In this document: piece by piece, positions 15,823 to 24,318 of the stretch
Numbering within the stretch: position 1 is the first letter of the stretch
How the letters are laid out: each line of letters begins with the position of its first letter
NCBI GenBank assembly: GCA_963747985.1
Contig: CAVVHG010000003.1
Coordinates: 248,001-312,000, forward strand
Direction of reading: 5' to 3'
From: JACADW01 sp963747985
GTDB lineage: Bacteria > Acidobacteriota > UBA6911
Length of the DNA stretch: 64,000 nucleotides
Translations under genes and position numbers: made by a program
Notes under the pieces: generated by a model
What the model was told of the DNA's origin: nothing
The model's input: only the letters and a program-made list of their open reading frames with translations
The model's database searches: none

Positions 15823-18789
15823 TTGGGAATGGAATCCCAGGACGCGATCACCGTGATCGGGGCTCGCGTGCACAACCTGAGGAACATTACTGTTGCCCTG
15901 CCCCTGAACGCGCTGACTGTCATCACCGGCGTTTCGGGAAGCGGCAAGAGCAGCCTGGCATTTGACACCCTGTACGCGGAGGGTCAGCGACGCTACGTCG
16001 CGTCCCTCTCGGCCTACGCCCGCCAATTCCTCGAACGCATCGACCGGCCGGATGTGGATGACATTGTCGGGATCTGCCCGGCGCTCGCCATCCGCCAGAA
16101 GACGTACACCAGGAACCCGCGGTCCACGGTCGGGACTGTGACCGAGATCAGTGACTATCTGAGGCTGCTGTACGCGCGCATCGGGATCACGCGGTGCCAC
16201 ACATGCGGCCGGATCGTGAGCAAGGACACACCGGAAAAAGTCGCCGATTTCGTGCTTTCCCTGCCCGAAGGCACGCGCTTGTACCTCTGCATCCCGCTCC
16301 GGCTCGAAGACGGGGCAGGAGAGGCCCGGCACGCGCGGACGCGCTCCGCCGGCGGCCGCAGGGCTGCCCCAGCATCCCGCGCCGGTCATTCGGCCGCCGA
16401 AAGGCTCGGGATGATCCTCCCCGGCCTTCAGCAACAGGGCTTCGTCCGGTTGCTCGTGCACGAGAAGCTGGTCGAACTCGCGGAGGCGGTTGCAGCCGTC
16501 CGGGAGAAAGGCTGCGAGGAGGTGCAGGTAGTCGTCGACCGCCTGGCTGTGAGGGCTGACATCCGCCAACGCCTGGTGGACTCGCTTGAGGTCTGCGCCC
16601 GGGAATCCGACGGCAGGATCGAGATCGTCCTCCTGTCAGACGATCCTCCCGAAACTCGAAGACTTCTGGAAACCAGGTATCCGGAGGTCGGGTTCGCCGA
16701 TCATCCGGCCGGAATCCTGGTCAGGTTCAGCGAGAAATTCGAGTGCCAGCTGTGCCATGTCTCCTACGAGGAACCGGAGCCGCGGCTGTTCTCATTCAAC
16801 AACCCTTACGGTGCCTGTTCCGAGTGCCAGGGGTTCGGCAATACCATCAACCTTGACCTCGGCCTGGTTATCCCCGACGAATCCCTGAGCCTCGCGGAGG
16901 GCGCGGTTCATCCCTGGACAAAGCCCCGGTACCGGAGCTACCAAAACCGCCTTCTGCATTTTGCCGAAAGGAACGGTATCCCCGCAGATCAGCCGTGGTC
17001 GGCCCTGCCGGACAAAGCCAAGGACTGGATTATCCAGGGCAAGGACCAGTTCCCCGGGATCATCGGCTTCTTCGACTACCTGGAACAGAAGAAGTACAAG
17101 ATGCATGTCCGCATATTCATAAGCCGCTATCGCGGGTACACCACCTGCAGGAGCTGCAACGGGGAGCGGTTGCGCCGCGAGGCGCGCGATGTTTTCGTGG
17201 GCAACAAGCGAATCACCGAAATCACCGCAATGACGACACTGGAGGCATCGCGCTTCTTTTGGAGTCTCCAGCTATCCCCCTCCGAGGCCTCGATCGCAGC
17301 CAAGATTCTGGAGGAGATAAGGCATCGGCTGGATCTCCTGGTCCGGGTCGGCCTGGAATACATCACCCTGGATCGACTCTCGTCGACCCTTTCCGGCGGG
17401 GAATCACAGCGGATCCAGCTGGCCACCTCGTTGGGGTCCATGCTCGCCGGGGCGCTGTATGTTCTGGACGAACCGAGCGTCGGGCTGCACCCCCGCGACA
17501 GCCGGCGCCTGGTGGAGACACTTCAGAGTCTCAAGGCGCTGGGGAATACCGTGGTCGTCGTGGAGCACGATCCGGAAATAATGCGCAGCGCCGACCACAT
17601 AATCGACCTGGGACCGCGGGCCGGCGAATACGGAGGCAGGCTGGTGTTTGAAGGTGATTATCCCGCCCTAGCAAGAGACCAGAACTCCCTGACGGGCAAG
17701 TATCTGGGGGGCGAACTGAGAATCCCCGTGCCTGTTTTCAGGCGCCGGAACAACGGGCGTTCGCTCGAGATCCTCAATGCCCGAAAGCACAACCTGAAGG
17801 GCCTGAACCTCAAGATCCCGCTGGACGTGCTGGTCTGCATCACGGGCGTCAGCGGCAGCGGGAAGTCGACGCTGGTACACGATGTGCTCTACGTGGCGTT
17901 GAAGAAGGCAAAGGGCGAACTGAAAGACGCGGTCCCGGGATGCGACGCCGTCCGCGGTGCGGAACGAATCGGCGATGTGATACTCGTCGACCAGTCCCCG
18001 ATCGGCCGGACCCCGCGCTCGAATCCCGTGACCTACATCAAGGCTTTCGACGACATCCGTAACATCTTTGCCGAAACCAGGGAGGCGTACGCGCGCAATC
18101 TCAACGCCGGCCACTTCTCATTCAACCTCAGCGGGGGCCGGTGCGAGGCATGCCAGGGGAACGGCACCATCGCAGTCGAAATGCAGTTCCTGGCCGACGT
18201 GGAGCTCACGTGCGAGGACTGTAAGGGGAAGAGATTCAAGCCCGCCGTCCTCGAGGTCCACTACAAAGGAAAGAATATCGCGGAAGCGCTGGACATGACG
18301 GTTCACGAAGCCGTCGACTTCTTCGCCGGCCACAGCCGGCTGGTCCGTAAACTCCGGTTGCTCGAGGAAATCGGGCTGGGCTATCTGAGGCTCGGTCAAT
18401 CGGCGACAACACTGTCGGGGGGCGAGGCCCAGCGGATGAAGCTCGCGTCCTTCATCGCACGCAAGGATGCCGGCCGCAACCTCTTCATTTTCGATGAGCC
18501 CACGACCGGCCTGCATTTCGACGACATCCGGAAGCTCCTGGCTGCCCTCGATAGGCTCATCAGCGCAGGCAACTCGGTGATCGTGATCGAACACAACCTG
18601 GACGTGATAAAAACCGCCGATTGGGTTATCGACCTTGGGCCCGAGGGGGGCGATGCGGGCGGACGGGTCGTCTTCGAGGGCCTCCCGGACGAAATCACGA
18701 AGTGCGATCGGTCCTACACCGGGCAATACCTGAAGACCCATCTTTCAGCCGGCTCCTCCCATACCTCTCGAACGGTCAACGTCTCGTAG
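15823..18789 (+). CDS. uvrA: Excinuclease ABC subunit A
   Basis: UvrA recognises bulky DNA lesions and loads UvrB in nucleotide excision repair. The protein has about 988 residues and two ABC ATPase halves. The first has GVSGSGKSSLAFD at about residue 35, a zinc module (CQLC...CSECQGFG), signature LSGGESQRIQLA and Walker B YVLDEPSVGLHPRD. The second has GVSGSGKSTLVHD, a zinc module (CEACQGNG...CEDCKGKR), LSGGEAQRMKLA and FIFDEPTTGLHFDD. Between IPLRLEDGAGEA and GMILPGLQQQGFVRL there is an arginine/alanine-rich insertion of about 25 residues not usual at this place. The TTG at 15823 is preferred because GGGAGG sits eight bases before it. An ATG at 15829 is the alternative. Confidence 0.97.
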   Translation: MGMESQDAITVIGARVHNLRNITVALPLNALTVITGVSGSGKSSLAFDTLYAEGQRRYVASLSAYARQFLERIDRPDVDDIVGICPALAIRQKTYTRNPRSTVGTVTEISDYLRLLYARIGITRCHTCGRIVSKDTPEKVADFVLSLPEGTRLYLCIPLRLEDGAGEARHARTRSAGGRRAAPASRAGHSAAERLGMILPGLQQQGFVRLLVHEKLVELAEAVAAVREKGCEEVQVVVDRLAVRADIRQRLVDSLEVCARESDGRIEIVLLSDDPPETRRLLETRYPEVGFADHPAGILVRFSEKFECQLCHVSYEEPEPRLFSFNNPYGACSECQGFGNTINLDLGLVIPDESLSLAEGAVHPWTKPRYRSYQNRLLHFAERNGIPADQPWSALPDKAKDWIIQGKDQFPGIIGFFDYLEQKKYKMHVRIFISRYRGYTTCRSCNGERLRREARDVFVGNKRITEITAMTTLEASRFFWSLQLSPSEASIAAKILEEIRHRLDLLVRVGLEYITLDRLSSTLSGGESQRIQLATSLGSMLAGALYVLDEPSVGLHPRDSRRLVETLQSLKALGNTVVVVEHDPEIMRSADHIIDLGPRAGEYGGRLVFEGDYPALARDQNSLTGKYLGGELRIPVPVFRRRNNGRSLEILNARKHNLKGLNLKIPLDVLVCITGVSGSGKSTLVHDVLYVALKKAKGELKDAVPGCDAVRGAERIGDVILVDQSPIGRTPRSNPVTYIKAFDDIRNIFAETREAYARNLNAGHFSFNLSGGRCEACQGNGTIAVEMQFLADVELTCEDCKGKRFKPAVLEVHYKGKNIAEALDMTVHEAVDFFAGHSRLVRKLRLLEEIGLGYLRLGQSATTLSGGEAQRMKLASFIARKDAGRNLFIFDEPTTGLHFDDIRKLLAALDRLISAGNSVIVIEHNLDVIKTADWVIDLGPEGGDAGGRVVFEGLPDEITKCDRSYTGQYLKTHLSAGSSHTSRTVNVS

Positions 18790-18862
18790 GAAACCGAGTA
18801 CGGGCGGGCACGAAGCGTTGAAGCGAGCAATGGCCGCACCGACAGCGTATCGGAACATGTGT

Positions 18863-18933
18863 GGCGGCTCTTCAAACCGCCGGGGCGTCATGTGGGGCGG
18901 GTTTCAAAATCGCCCCCGCATGCGGCCCCACAT
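18863..18933. repeat. Two adjacent hairpins between uvrA and the 6S RNA gene
   Basis: GGCGG and CCGCC (18863-18881) form a small stem. Just after it, ATGTGGGGC (18890-18898) pairs perfectly with GCCCCACAT (18925-18933), with a GGGCG/CGCCC pair inside. No T-run follows, so this is not a classic terminator, although it could protect or end the uvrA transcript. Confidence 0.55.
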
Positions 18934-18975
18934 GGTGTGTCGGCTCGGCCCTTTCTCTCTTCGCCCCGGGTTTGG

Positions 18976-19005
18976 TTGACCTTGGCAGTCAGGGTTGAGT
19001 ATTAT
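18976..19005 (+). promoter_or_regulatory. Promoter of the 6S RNA gene
   Basis: TTGACC (18976-18981) and TATTAT (19000-19005) are separated by 18 bases. Initiation six to seven bases further on falls at the start of the predicted closing stem of the RNA, which supports both calls. Confidence 0.65.
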
Positions 19006-19010
19006 GAATG

Positions 19011-19200
19011 CGGCCCCTGCAACGTTGGTGATGGCACCATTCGTTTGAGCCAACATCTATTTGAGCGGGCGCCTGGGTCGTTTCGCGGTGTGCGAGCTTT
19101 TCCCTCCGGGAACTAGCTTGCCTGAAGTGATTCGCAGGGTGCCCCCTTGGCCCACAAGGTTCAAATAGAAACTGCCACACGGCGGCGCGGGGGCTTTTTT
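19011..19200 (+). ncRNA. ssrS: 6S RNA (SsrS), RNA polymerase regulator
   Basis: 6S RNA mimics an open promoter and sequesters housekeeping RNA polymerase when growth slows. The segment is about 190 bases, close to the 184 of E. coli. It folds as a long hairpin. The tip has GCGAGCT/AGCTTGC with an inner TTCCC/GGGAA. Below that, GGGCGCC pairs with GGGTGCC using one G-U. A bubble follows whose 3' side carries the CCTTG...CAAGG mini-hairpin typical of 6S, and the ends close with GCCCC/GGGGC running into six T residues (19195-19200). The 3' part (CCCTTGG...ACAAGGTTCAAA...GGCGGC) resembles the E. coli RNA. A promoter precedes it, ymdB follows by 44 bases and zapA is nearby, as in many bacteria. Confidence 0.8.
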
Positions 19201-19244
19201 GTGGCTGGGAATCGTGGTTGGCCCCGAGCCGCAGCGGGCGTCTG

Positions 19245-20027
19245 ATGAGAGTCCTCTTCGTAGGAGATGTATTTGGCAAAGCCGGGCGAAGGGTCCTGGA
19301 TCAGGCCCTGCGCTCTGTCGTCCTGGAACAGAGGATCGATTTCTGCATTGCCAACGCGGAAAATGCGGCCGGCGGGTTCGGCATCACTCCACCCATCGCA
19401 GACGAGCTGCTCTCGCTGAACATAGACCTGCTCACGAGCGGCAACCACATCTGGGACAAGCGCGCCATCGTTTCCTACCTGTCAAACCAGTCACGCCTGC
19501 TGCGCCCGCACAACTACCCGCCTGACACACCGGGAACGGGGGTCTTCGTCGGGGATACAGCCTGCGGAGTACGTATCGGGGTTGTCAACCTTCAGGGCCG
19601 TGTCTACATGCCTCCGTTGAATTGCCCTTTCGTCACGGGCAAGGCCGCAATAGAACAGATTCGCCGTCAGACACCTGTCATCCTGGTCGACTTCCATGCC
19701 GAGGCCAGTTCCGAAAAGCAGGCTTTTGCATGGTACGTGGATGGTCAGGCGAGCGCGGTCATCGGCACGCACACGCATGTTCAGACCGCGGACGAGAGGA
19801 TCCTGCCGAAGGGCACGGCATATATCACGGACGTGGGAATGACCGGGCCCTACGACTCGGTGATCGGATCGATCCCGGACCTGGCGCTGGAAAGGTTCCT
19901 GACTCAGATTCCCGTTCGCCTCGAACCTGCCAGCGGGAACGCGCGCCTGTGTGCAGTCGTGATTGAGATCGAGGAATCGACCGGACGAGCGCTGTCCATC
20001 AATCGCCTGAACCTGCAGGTAGCCTGA
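19245..20027 (+). CDS. ymdB: YmdB-type metallophosphoesterase (TIGR00282 family)
   Basis: YmdB-type enzymes are binuclear metal phosphodiesterases, and the Bacillus member hydrolyses 2',3'- and 3',5'-cyclic nucleotides. The 260-residue product has the metal ligands in order: FVGDVFGKAGRR (Asp), NAENAAGGFGI (Asn-Glu), LTSGNHIWDK (Asn-His), DFHAEASSEKQAFAWYVDG (His) and VIGTHTHVQTAD (His-x-His). The length is normal. In other bacteria the gene often follows rny (RNase Y), which is not adjacent here. The start at 19245 gives the conserved MRVLFVGDVFG opening, although its ribosome site is weak. Confidence 0.93.
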   Translation: MRVLFVGDVFGKAGRRVLDQALRSVVLEQRIDFCIANAENAAGGFGITPPIADELLSLNIDLLTSGNHIWDKRAIVSYLSNQSRLLRPHNYPPDTPGTGVFVGDTACGVRIGVVNLQGRVYMPPLNCPFVTGKAAIEQIRRQTPVILVDFHAEASSEKQAFAWYVDGQASAVIGTHTHVQTADERILPKGTAYITDVGMTGPYDSVIGSIPDLALERFLTQIPVRLEPASGNARLCAVVIEIEESTGRALSINRLNLQVA

Positions 20028-20075
20028 GCGTGAGGCGGGGCGACGCGGGGCCCCGATTCCAGCCTCCCCCTCCCC

Positions 20076-20369
20076 TCAATGCAAAAAGCGGTCGAGCAGG
20101 GAGACGCATTCCAGGGACCGCCGACCCAGGGTCTCATCCAGCTTTTGCATCTCTTCCGTCGCGCGGTGAAGATCGTCCAGGAGACTCAGGGCAGCAAGCA
20201 CCGCCACCTTCAGCGTGTCGACCGCACCGGTGGCTTCCGCCACCTCGCGCATCCGCCTGTCGAGGAGTACGCACAGGCGATGAAGCTGCTCGGGATCCCC
20301 GCTCGTCCTGAGCACGTACTCGCGATCATATATCTTCACACGGACGGATTCGGCCAGCGCTTCTCCCAT
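20076..20369 (-). CDS. zapA: Cell division protein ZapA
   Basis: ZapA binds FtsZ filaments and helps bundle them at the division site. The 97-residue protein has the ZapA pattern: a short beta hairpin (VRVKIYDREYVLRTSGDPEQLHRL), then LLDRRMREVAEATGAVDTLKVAVLAALSLLDDLH and a C-terminal coiled coil. It is the last gene of the thrS-to-pheT operon, after a small coiled-coil gene. It converges on ymdB with 48 bases between stop codons. Confidence 0.9.
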   Translation of the reverse strand: MGEALAESVRVKIYDREYVLRTSGDPEQLHRLCVLLDRRMREVAEATGAVDTLKVAVLAALSLLDDLHRATEEMQKLDETLGRRSLECVSLLDRFLH

Positions 20370-20408
20370 TGCGGTTCCCCGTTACGACGAACCTGTCCAG
20401 GCTGCGGG

Positions 20409-20687
20409 CTACTTCGTCTCGAGCGTAGCCAGCAGGCTCAGAGCTTTCTCCACGCGCTCGCGGAGTTCCTCGCGCTCCTTCTGGAAGGCGGCCATGTTCT
20501 CGCTGAAGGAGTCTTCCTGAACCTGGCGCGCTTCCAGGTCCGCCTTCAGCCTGGAATTCTCCGCCCTGAGGGTTTCGTTCTCCTTGCGGATGGTCTTGAA
20601 GGCCTCAACCACACGGTAGATCTTATCCTCGAGGTGACTGAACCTCTCGATTCCCGAAGGTTCCCGCTGCGTCTTGATTTCCGCCAT
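20409..20687 (-). CDS. Small coiled-coil protein, ZapB-like
   Basis: This 92-residue protein is almost wholly a predicted coiled coil (FSHLEDKIYRVVEAFKTIRKENETLRAENSRLKADLEARQ...EREELRERVEKALSLLATLE). It sits between pheT (6-base gap) and zapA (39-base gap) on the same strand. Small coiled-coil proteins just upstream of zapA are usually division factors of the ZapB type, which link to ZapA. Sequence alone does not prove this. Confidence 0.75.
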   Translation of the reverse strand: MAEIKTQREPSGIERFSHLEDKIYRVVEAFKTIRKENETLRAENSRLKADLEARQVQEDSFSENMAAFQKEREELRERVEKALSLLATLETK

Positions 20688-20693
20688 AGCCGC

Positions 20694-22742
20694 CTACCTG
20701 AGTTGAGCGCCAAACGAATTCTGTAGGAACGCTAGAACATTATCGCCGAACGACTGTATCCGGTCAATCGTGAGCGTTCTCTCGCGATCGAGGAATACGA
20801 GACGCAGCGTGATGCTGATCTTGTCCGCCGGAATACCGGCGCCTTCGTAGACGTCGATCAGGTCTATCTCCGTCAACTGACCGAGTCCCAGGCCCAGAAT
20901 CCCCGCCTTGACATCTTCGTACCGGACACCTCGGTCGAGCACCACGCAAAGGTCTCTCTCGACCCGGGGGAACTTCGGCATGGGCTCATAGCGCACGGGA
21001 GAGAACAGATGGGAACAGAGTCCCTCGAAGTCGATCTCCGCCAGATATACGGCTTGCCGGAGCTTGTAGTCCTCCTGCAGCGCCGGGTGCAGCGAGCCGA
21101 GCGCACCGACCTGCTGCCCCGCGACAATGAGAGACGCGGACTCCGCGGGATTCAGCCAGGACAATTCGGTGCCGGGGACAACAAGGGATTCCTCGCTGCG
21201 CAAAACGGAAAGCATGCCTGAAACCGCCCCCTTCAGGTGGAAGAAATCGTACCCTTCCGAGGGATGGTGCCAGTTGAACCCCGCGAATCCTCCGGTGCCG
21301 ACGATGCCAAGGGCGCGCCTTTCGACTGGCAGACCGTCTGCGCCCTTCCTGAATACCTTCCCGATCTCGAAGAGCCGAACGCGGTACGTATCGTAATTGA
21401 AGTTCCTCCTCACCGATGCCACCAGCCCGGGAGCGAGAGTGGTCCGAAGGAACTGGGTATCCTCGGTAAGCGGGTTGCTGATCTCGGGGGCGTCGACGCC
21501 GGGAGCGCGGAACTGACTCAGCTCGCGGCTGCCTGCAAAGCTGAGATGGACCGCCTCGCTGTATCCGAGTCCCATGAGGGATCTGCGTGCCGCTGTCTCG
21601 TACGCAGACTCGGGCGAAGGAGTTCCGGCGATCCTGGCAGCCGGCATCGTCGTCGGGATATTCTGGTATCCGAAGAATCGTGCCAGCTCTTCGATCAGAT
21701 CGGCCTCCAGCTCCATGTCGGCCCGGTAGGTCGGGCATGTCACCGACCATCGTCCCTTCCCTCTCCGCTGCAGCCTGAAGTTGAGCCGTTTCAGCGTCGC
21801 CTCGACGAACTCATCCTCCAGGCGAACACCGAGGAGCTTCTCCGCACGATCTTTTCTGAGTTCGATCCGGACGGGGTCCAGCTTTCCGGGATGCACGTCC
21901 TGAAGGCTTCCTGCCAGGCGCCCGCCGGCATGTTCGCAGATCAACCGGGCCGTCCTCCCTATCGCCGCCACCGTACCATCCCAGTCGACACCGCGCTCGA
22001 ACCTGTAGCTCGCCTCGGTCGACAGCCCAAGCCGCTTCGAGGTCCGCCGGATGGAAGGGGGCGAGAAGTATGCGCACTCCAGGAGCACCCGCTCGGTCTT
22101 CAGCGAAATCTCGGAATGAAGCCCTCCCATGACGCCGGCGATCGCCACAGGGCCCGCCCCATCACTGATGAGCAGCATCTCCGCATCGAGCGGCCTTTCC
22201 AGCCCGTCCAGCGTGACGATCTTCTGCCCGTCAGCTGCCCTGGCAACGATGATTCTGCCGCCGTTGAGAAGGTCAAAATCAAACGCATGCAGCGGATGGC
22301 CGATCTCCAGCAGTACGTAGTTCGTGATGTCGACGATGTTGTTGATCGGCCGCATACCGCAGGCTTCGAGGCGCTTCTGCATCCAGCCGGGGGACGACCC
22401 CACCCTGACCCCGTCAAGGACCAGTCCGCAGTAGCGCGGGCAGAGCTGCGGGTCGCGGACTTCGATGGAGTACGGGACCTTCTCGACCCGGAGCCGCATA
22501 CTTGAACGCGCAGGAGGCAAGCGGAGGGGTCGCTTGTACAGGGCCGCCAGTTCCCGGGCGACGCCGAAATGATTCAGGCAATCCGGCCGGTTGGCCGTGA
22601 CCTCGATCTCCAGGACGGCGTCTCCGTCGCAGCCGGAAATCGCCTCAACAACGAGGCCTGCCGAAGTCAGGTCATCCCGGAGCTTCTGCGCGCTCTCCGG
22701 GAGTTCGATGTAATCCTTCAGCCAATCGATGCTGATCTTCAT
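20694..22742 (-). CDS. pheT: Phenylalanyl-tRNA synthetase beta subunit lacking the N-terminal tRNA-binding domain
   Basis: PheT pairs with PheS in an alpha2-beta2 enzyme that charges tRNA-Phe and edits misactivated tyrosine. The 682-residue product starts MKISIDWLKDYIELP, but after TSAGLVVEAISGCDGD it goes directly to VLEIEVTANRPDCLNHFGVARELAALY. The usual insertion of about 110 residues, the EMAP/tRNA-binding OB domain, is therefore absent, and most bacterial PheT proteins are near 800 residues. The B3/B4 editing region (GMRPINNIVDITNYVL, HPLHAFD), B5 and the C-terminal ferredoxin-like anticodon-binding domain (KFPRVERDLCVVLD) are present. The start at 22742 lies 16 bases after pheS. Confidence 0.96.
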   Translation of the reverse strand: MKISIDWLKDYIELPESAQKLRDDLTSAGLVVEAISGCDGDAVLEIEVTANRPDCLNHFGVARELAALYKRPLRLPPARSSMRLRVEKVPYSIEVRDPQLCPRYCGLVLDGVRVGSSPGWMQKRLEACGMRPINNIVDITNYVLLEIGHPLHAFDFDLLNGGRIIVARAADGQKIVTLDGLERPLDAEMLLISDGAGPVAIAGVMGGLHSEISLKTERVLLECAYFSPPSIRRTSKRLGLSTEASYRFERGVDWDGTVAAIGRTARLICEHAGGRLAGSLQDVHPGKLDPVRIELRKDRAEKLLGVRLEDEFVEATLKRLNFRLQRRGKGRWSVTCPTYRADMELEADLIEELARFFGYQNIPTTMPAARIAGTPSPESAYETAARRSLMGLGYSEAVHLSFAGSRELSQFRAPGVDAPEISNPLTEDTQFLRTTLAPGLVASVRRNFNYDTYRVRLFEIGKVFRKGADGLPVERRALGIVGTGGFAGFNWHHPSEGYDFFHLKGAVSGMLSVLRSEESLVVPGTELSWLNPAESASLIVAGQQVGALGSLHPALQEDYKLRQAVYLAEIDFEGLCSHLFSPVRYEPMPKFPRVERDLCVVLDRGVRYEDVKAGILGLGLGQLTEIDLIDVYEGAGIPADKISITLRLVFLDRERTLTIDRIQSFGDNVLAFLQNSFGAQLR

Positions 22743-22758
22743 TGCACAGGTGCTCCAT

Positions 22759-23787
22759 TCAGAACTGACGGAGGAACCGCAGGTCGTTCTCGAAGAAGAG
22801 GCGTATGTCCTCCACGCCGTACTTGAGCATCGCGACCCGGTCGATGCCCATTCCCCAGGCGAACCCGGAATAGCGGCTGTCGTCAATCCCGGACATCCTG
22901 AGCACCTTCGGGTGAACCATCCCCGCGCCGAGAATCTCGATCCAGCCGGTCTGCTTGCAGATGCGGCAGCCCTTGCCGAAACAGAAAATGCAGCTGATGT
23001 CGACCTCGGCGCCCGGTTCGACGAAAGGAAAGTACCCTGGGCGCAGCCTCATTTGCGTGTCGGGGTGGAAGATGCGTTTGAGGAACACTTCCAGAGTTCC
23101 CTTCAGGTCCCCCATCGTGATCCCTTCGTCGACCGCGAGAACATCCACCTGGAAGAACATCGGGGAGTGCGTCGCGTCGAAGGGATCGCGGCGATACACC
23201 CTGCCCGCGCTGACGGCGCGCACCGGAGGCTCCATGGTTTCCATTGCATGGACCTGCACGGTGGAGCAGTGTGCGCGCAGCAGCCTCAGCTCCGCCTCGT
23301 CGAAATAGAAGGTGTCCTGGGCGTCGCGAGCCGGATGCGAGCGCGGCATATTGAGCGCCTCGAATTGGTAGTATTCGGTCTCCACTTCCGGGCAGTCGAA
23401 AATGCGAAAACCCATACTGACAAATATCTGCTCAATCTCTGCCTGAAGCCGCCGGATCGGATGCTCCCAGCCGAGCGGATACGGGAATCCGGGCCGGGTC
23501 ACATCGACCGATTTCCCGGCTATCTCCCGCTCACGGGCCGCGAGTTTCAGACCGTCGAGCACCTTCGCCAGGCCCTCCTCAACGCGGACCCGGAGTTCAT
23601 TCATCGCCTGGCCGAAGGCAGGGCGCTCCTCCTTCGGCATGTCGCGCAGCCGCTTCATGCTCGTCGTGATCAGCCCTGTTTCACGGGCCAGCCACGTGTT
23701 GCGCACCGCCGCCCAGGTATCCGTGTCCCGGACGGATGCCAGGTCCTTCTCAAATTGATCCGTGAGGTCTCTGATCTGGTCGATCAT
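22759..23787 (-). CDS. pheS: Phenylalanyl-tRNA synthetase alpha subunit
   Basis: PheS carries the class II catalytic core. The 342 residues show an N-terminal coiled coil contacting tRNA, then motif 1 (HPIRRLQAEIEQIFVSMGF), motif 2 (VRAVSAGRVYRRDPFDATHSPMFFQ) and motif 3 (GFAWGMGIDRVAMLKYGVEDIR). A four-cysteine knuckle (CIFCFGKGCRIC) lies in the loop before GWIEILGAGMVHP, as in many bacterial PheS proteins. It is separated from rplT by a T-tailed hairpin, so synthetase levels may be set by read-through. Confidence 0.97.
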   Translation of the reverse strand: MIDQIRDLTDQFEKDLASVRDTDTWAAVRNTWLARETGLITTSMKRLRDMPKEERPAFGQAMNELRVRVEEGLAKVLDGLKLAAREREIAGKSVDVTRPGFPYPLGWEHPIRRLQAEIEQIFVSMGFRIFDCPEVETEYYQFEALNMPRSHPARDAQDTFYFDEAELRLLRAHCSTVQVHAMETMEPPVRAVSAGRVYRRDPFDATHSPMFFQVDVLAVDEGITMGDLKGTLEVFLKRIFHPDTQMRLRPGYFPFVEPGAEVDISCIFCFGKGCRICKQTGWIEILGAGMVHPKVLRMSGIDDSRYSGFAWGMGIDRVAMLKYGVEDIRLFFENDLRFLRQF

Positions 23788-23803
23788 GCGAGATATCCAT
23801 CAA

Positions 23804-23834
23804 CAAAAAAGCCCGGCGCGCGAGGCACCGGGCG
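23804..23834 (-). terminator. Intrinsic terminator/attenuator between rplT and pheS
   Basis: On the minus strand GCCCGG (23828-23833) and CCGGGC (23811-23816) form a stem that continues inward with GC pairs and is followed by six T residues. It lies after rplT and 17 bases before pheS. Since pheST shows no separate promoter here, it may act as a partial terminator or attenuator, as in enteric pheST. I see no leader peptide with phenylalanine codons. Confidence 0.75.
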
Positions 23835-23863
23835 TTCATGCCCCTGAACTTCTGAAGGATTCC

Positions 23864-24226
23864 TCAGGCCGCCGCAAGCGCCGCCTTGGCCGTATCTGCA
23901 AGGCGCGCGAAAGTCTCAGGATCCTTGGCGGCGATGTCGGCGAGCACCTTGCGGTCGAGCAGGACCCCCGCCTTCTTGAGCCCGCTGATGAAACGGTTAT
24001 AGGAGAGACTGTGTTGCCGTGCGGCCGCTCCCACGCGGATGATCCACAGACTGCGGAAGCTCCTCTTCTTCGTTCGGCGGTCCCTGTACGCGAAGCGCAG
24101 CGCGCGATCCACGGACTCTTTGGCGGAACGGTGAAGCTTGCTCTTTGTCAGCCGGTAACCCTTTGCCAGGGTAAGGATCTTCTTCCTCCGCTGAACCCTC
24201 TTGCTCCCTCTCTTGACTCTCGGCAT
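23864..24226 (-). CDS. rplT: 50S ribosomal protein L20
   Basis: L20 is an early assembly protein of the large subunit, and in several bacteria it represses the rpmI-rplT messenger. The 120 residues begin PRVKRGSKRVQRRKKILTLAKG and contain YRDRRTKKRSFRSLWIIRVGAAARQH, the basic L20 core, then the globular C-terminus. The start at 24226 follows ACAGGAG. A 12-residue upstream extension is rejected. Gene order infC-rpmI-rplT is the universal one. Confidence 0.97.
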   Translation of the reverse strand: MPRVKRGSKRVQRRKKILTLAKGYRLTKSKLHRSAKESVDRALRFAYRDRRTKKRSFRSLWIIRVGAAARQHSLSYNRFISGLKKAGVLLDRKVLADIAAKDPETFARLADTAKAALAAA

Positions 24227-24318
24227 CGCGAACTCCTGTCTGTAATTGCCTGCGACCGGCAATCTCCCGGGTCTTCACTCCGGGACGCGCCGTTCCCGGT
24301 CACCCTGTGTTGCCTTAC

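Noticed and set aside
23788..23863. pheM-like leader peptide or T-box ahead of pheS
   Set aside because: No short frame with phenylalanine codons and no T-box consensus is visible. Only the hairpin and T-run remain.
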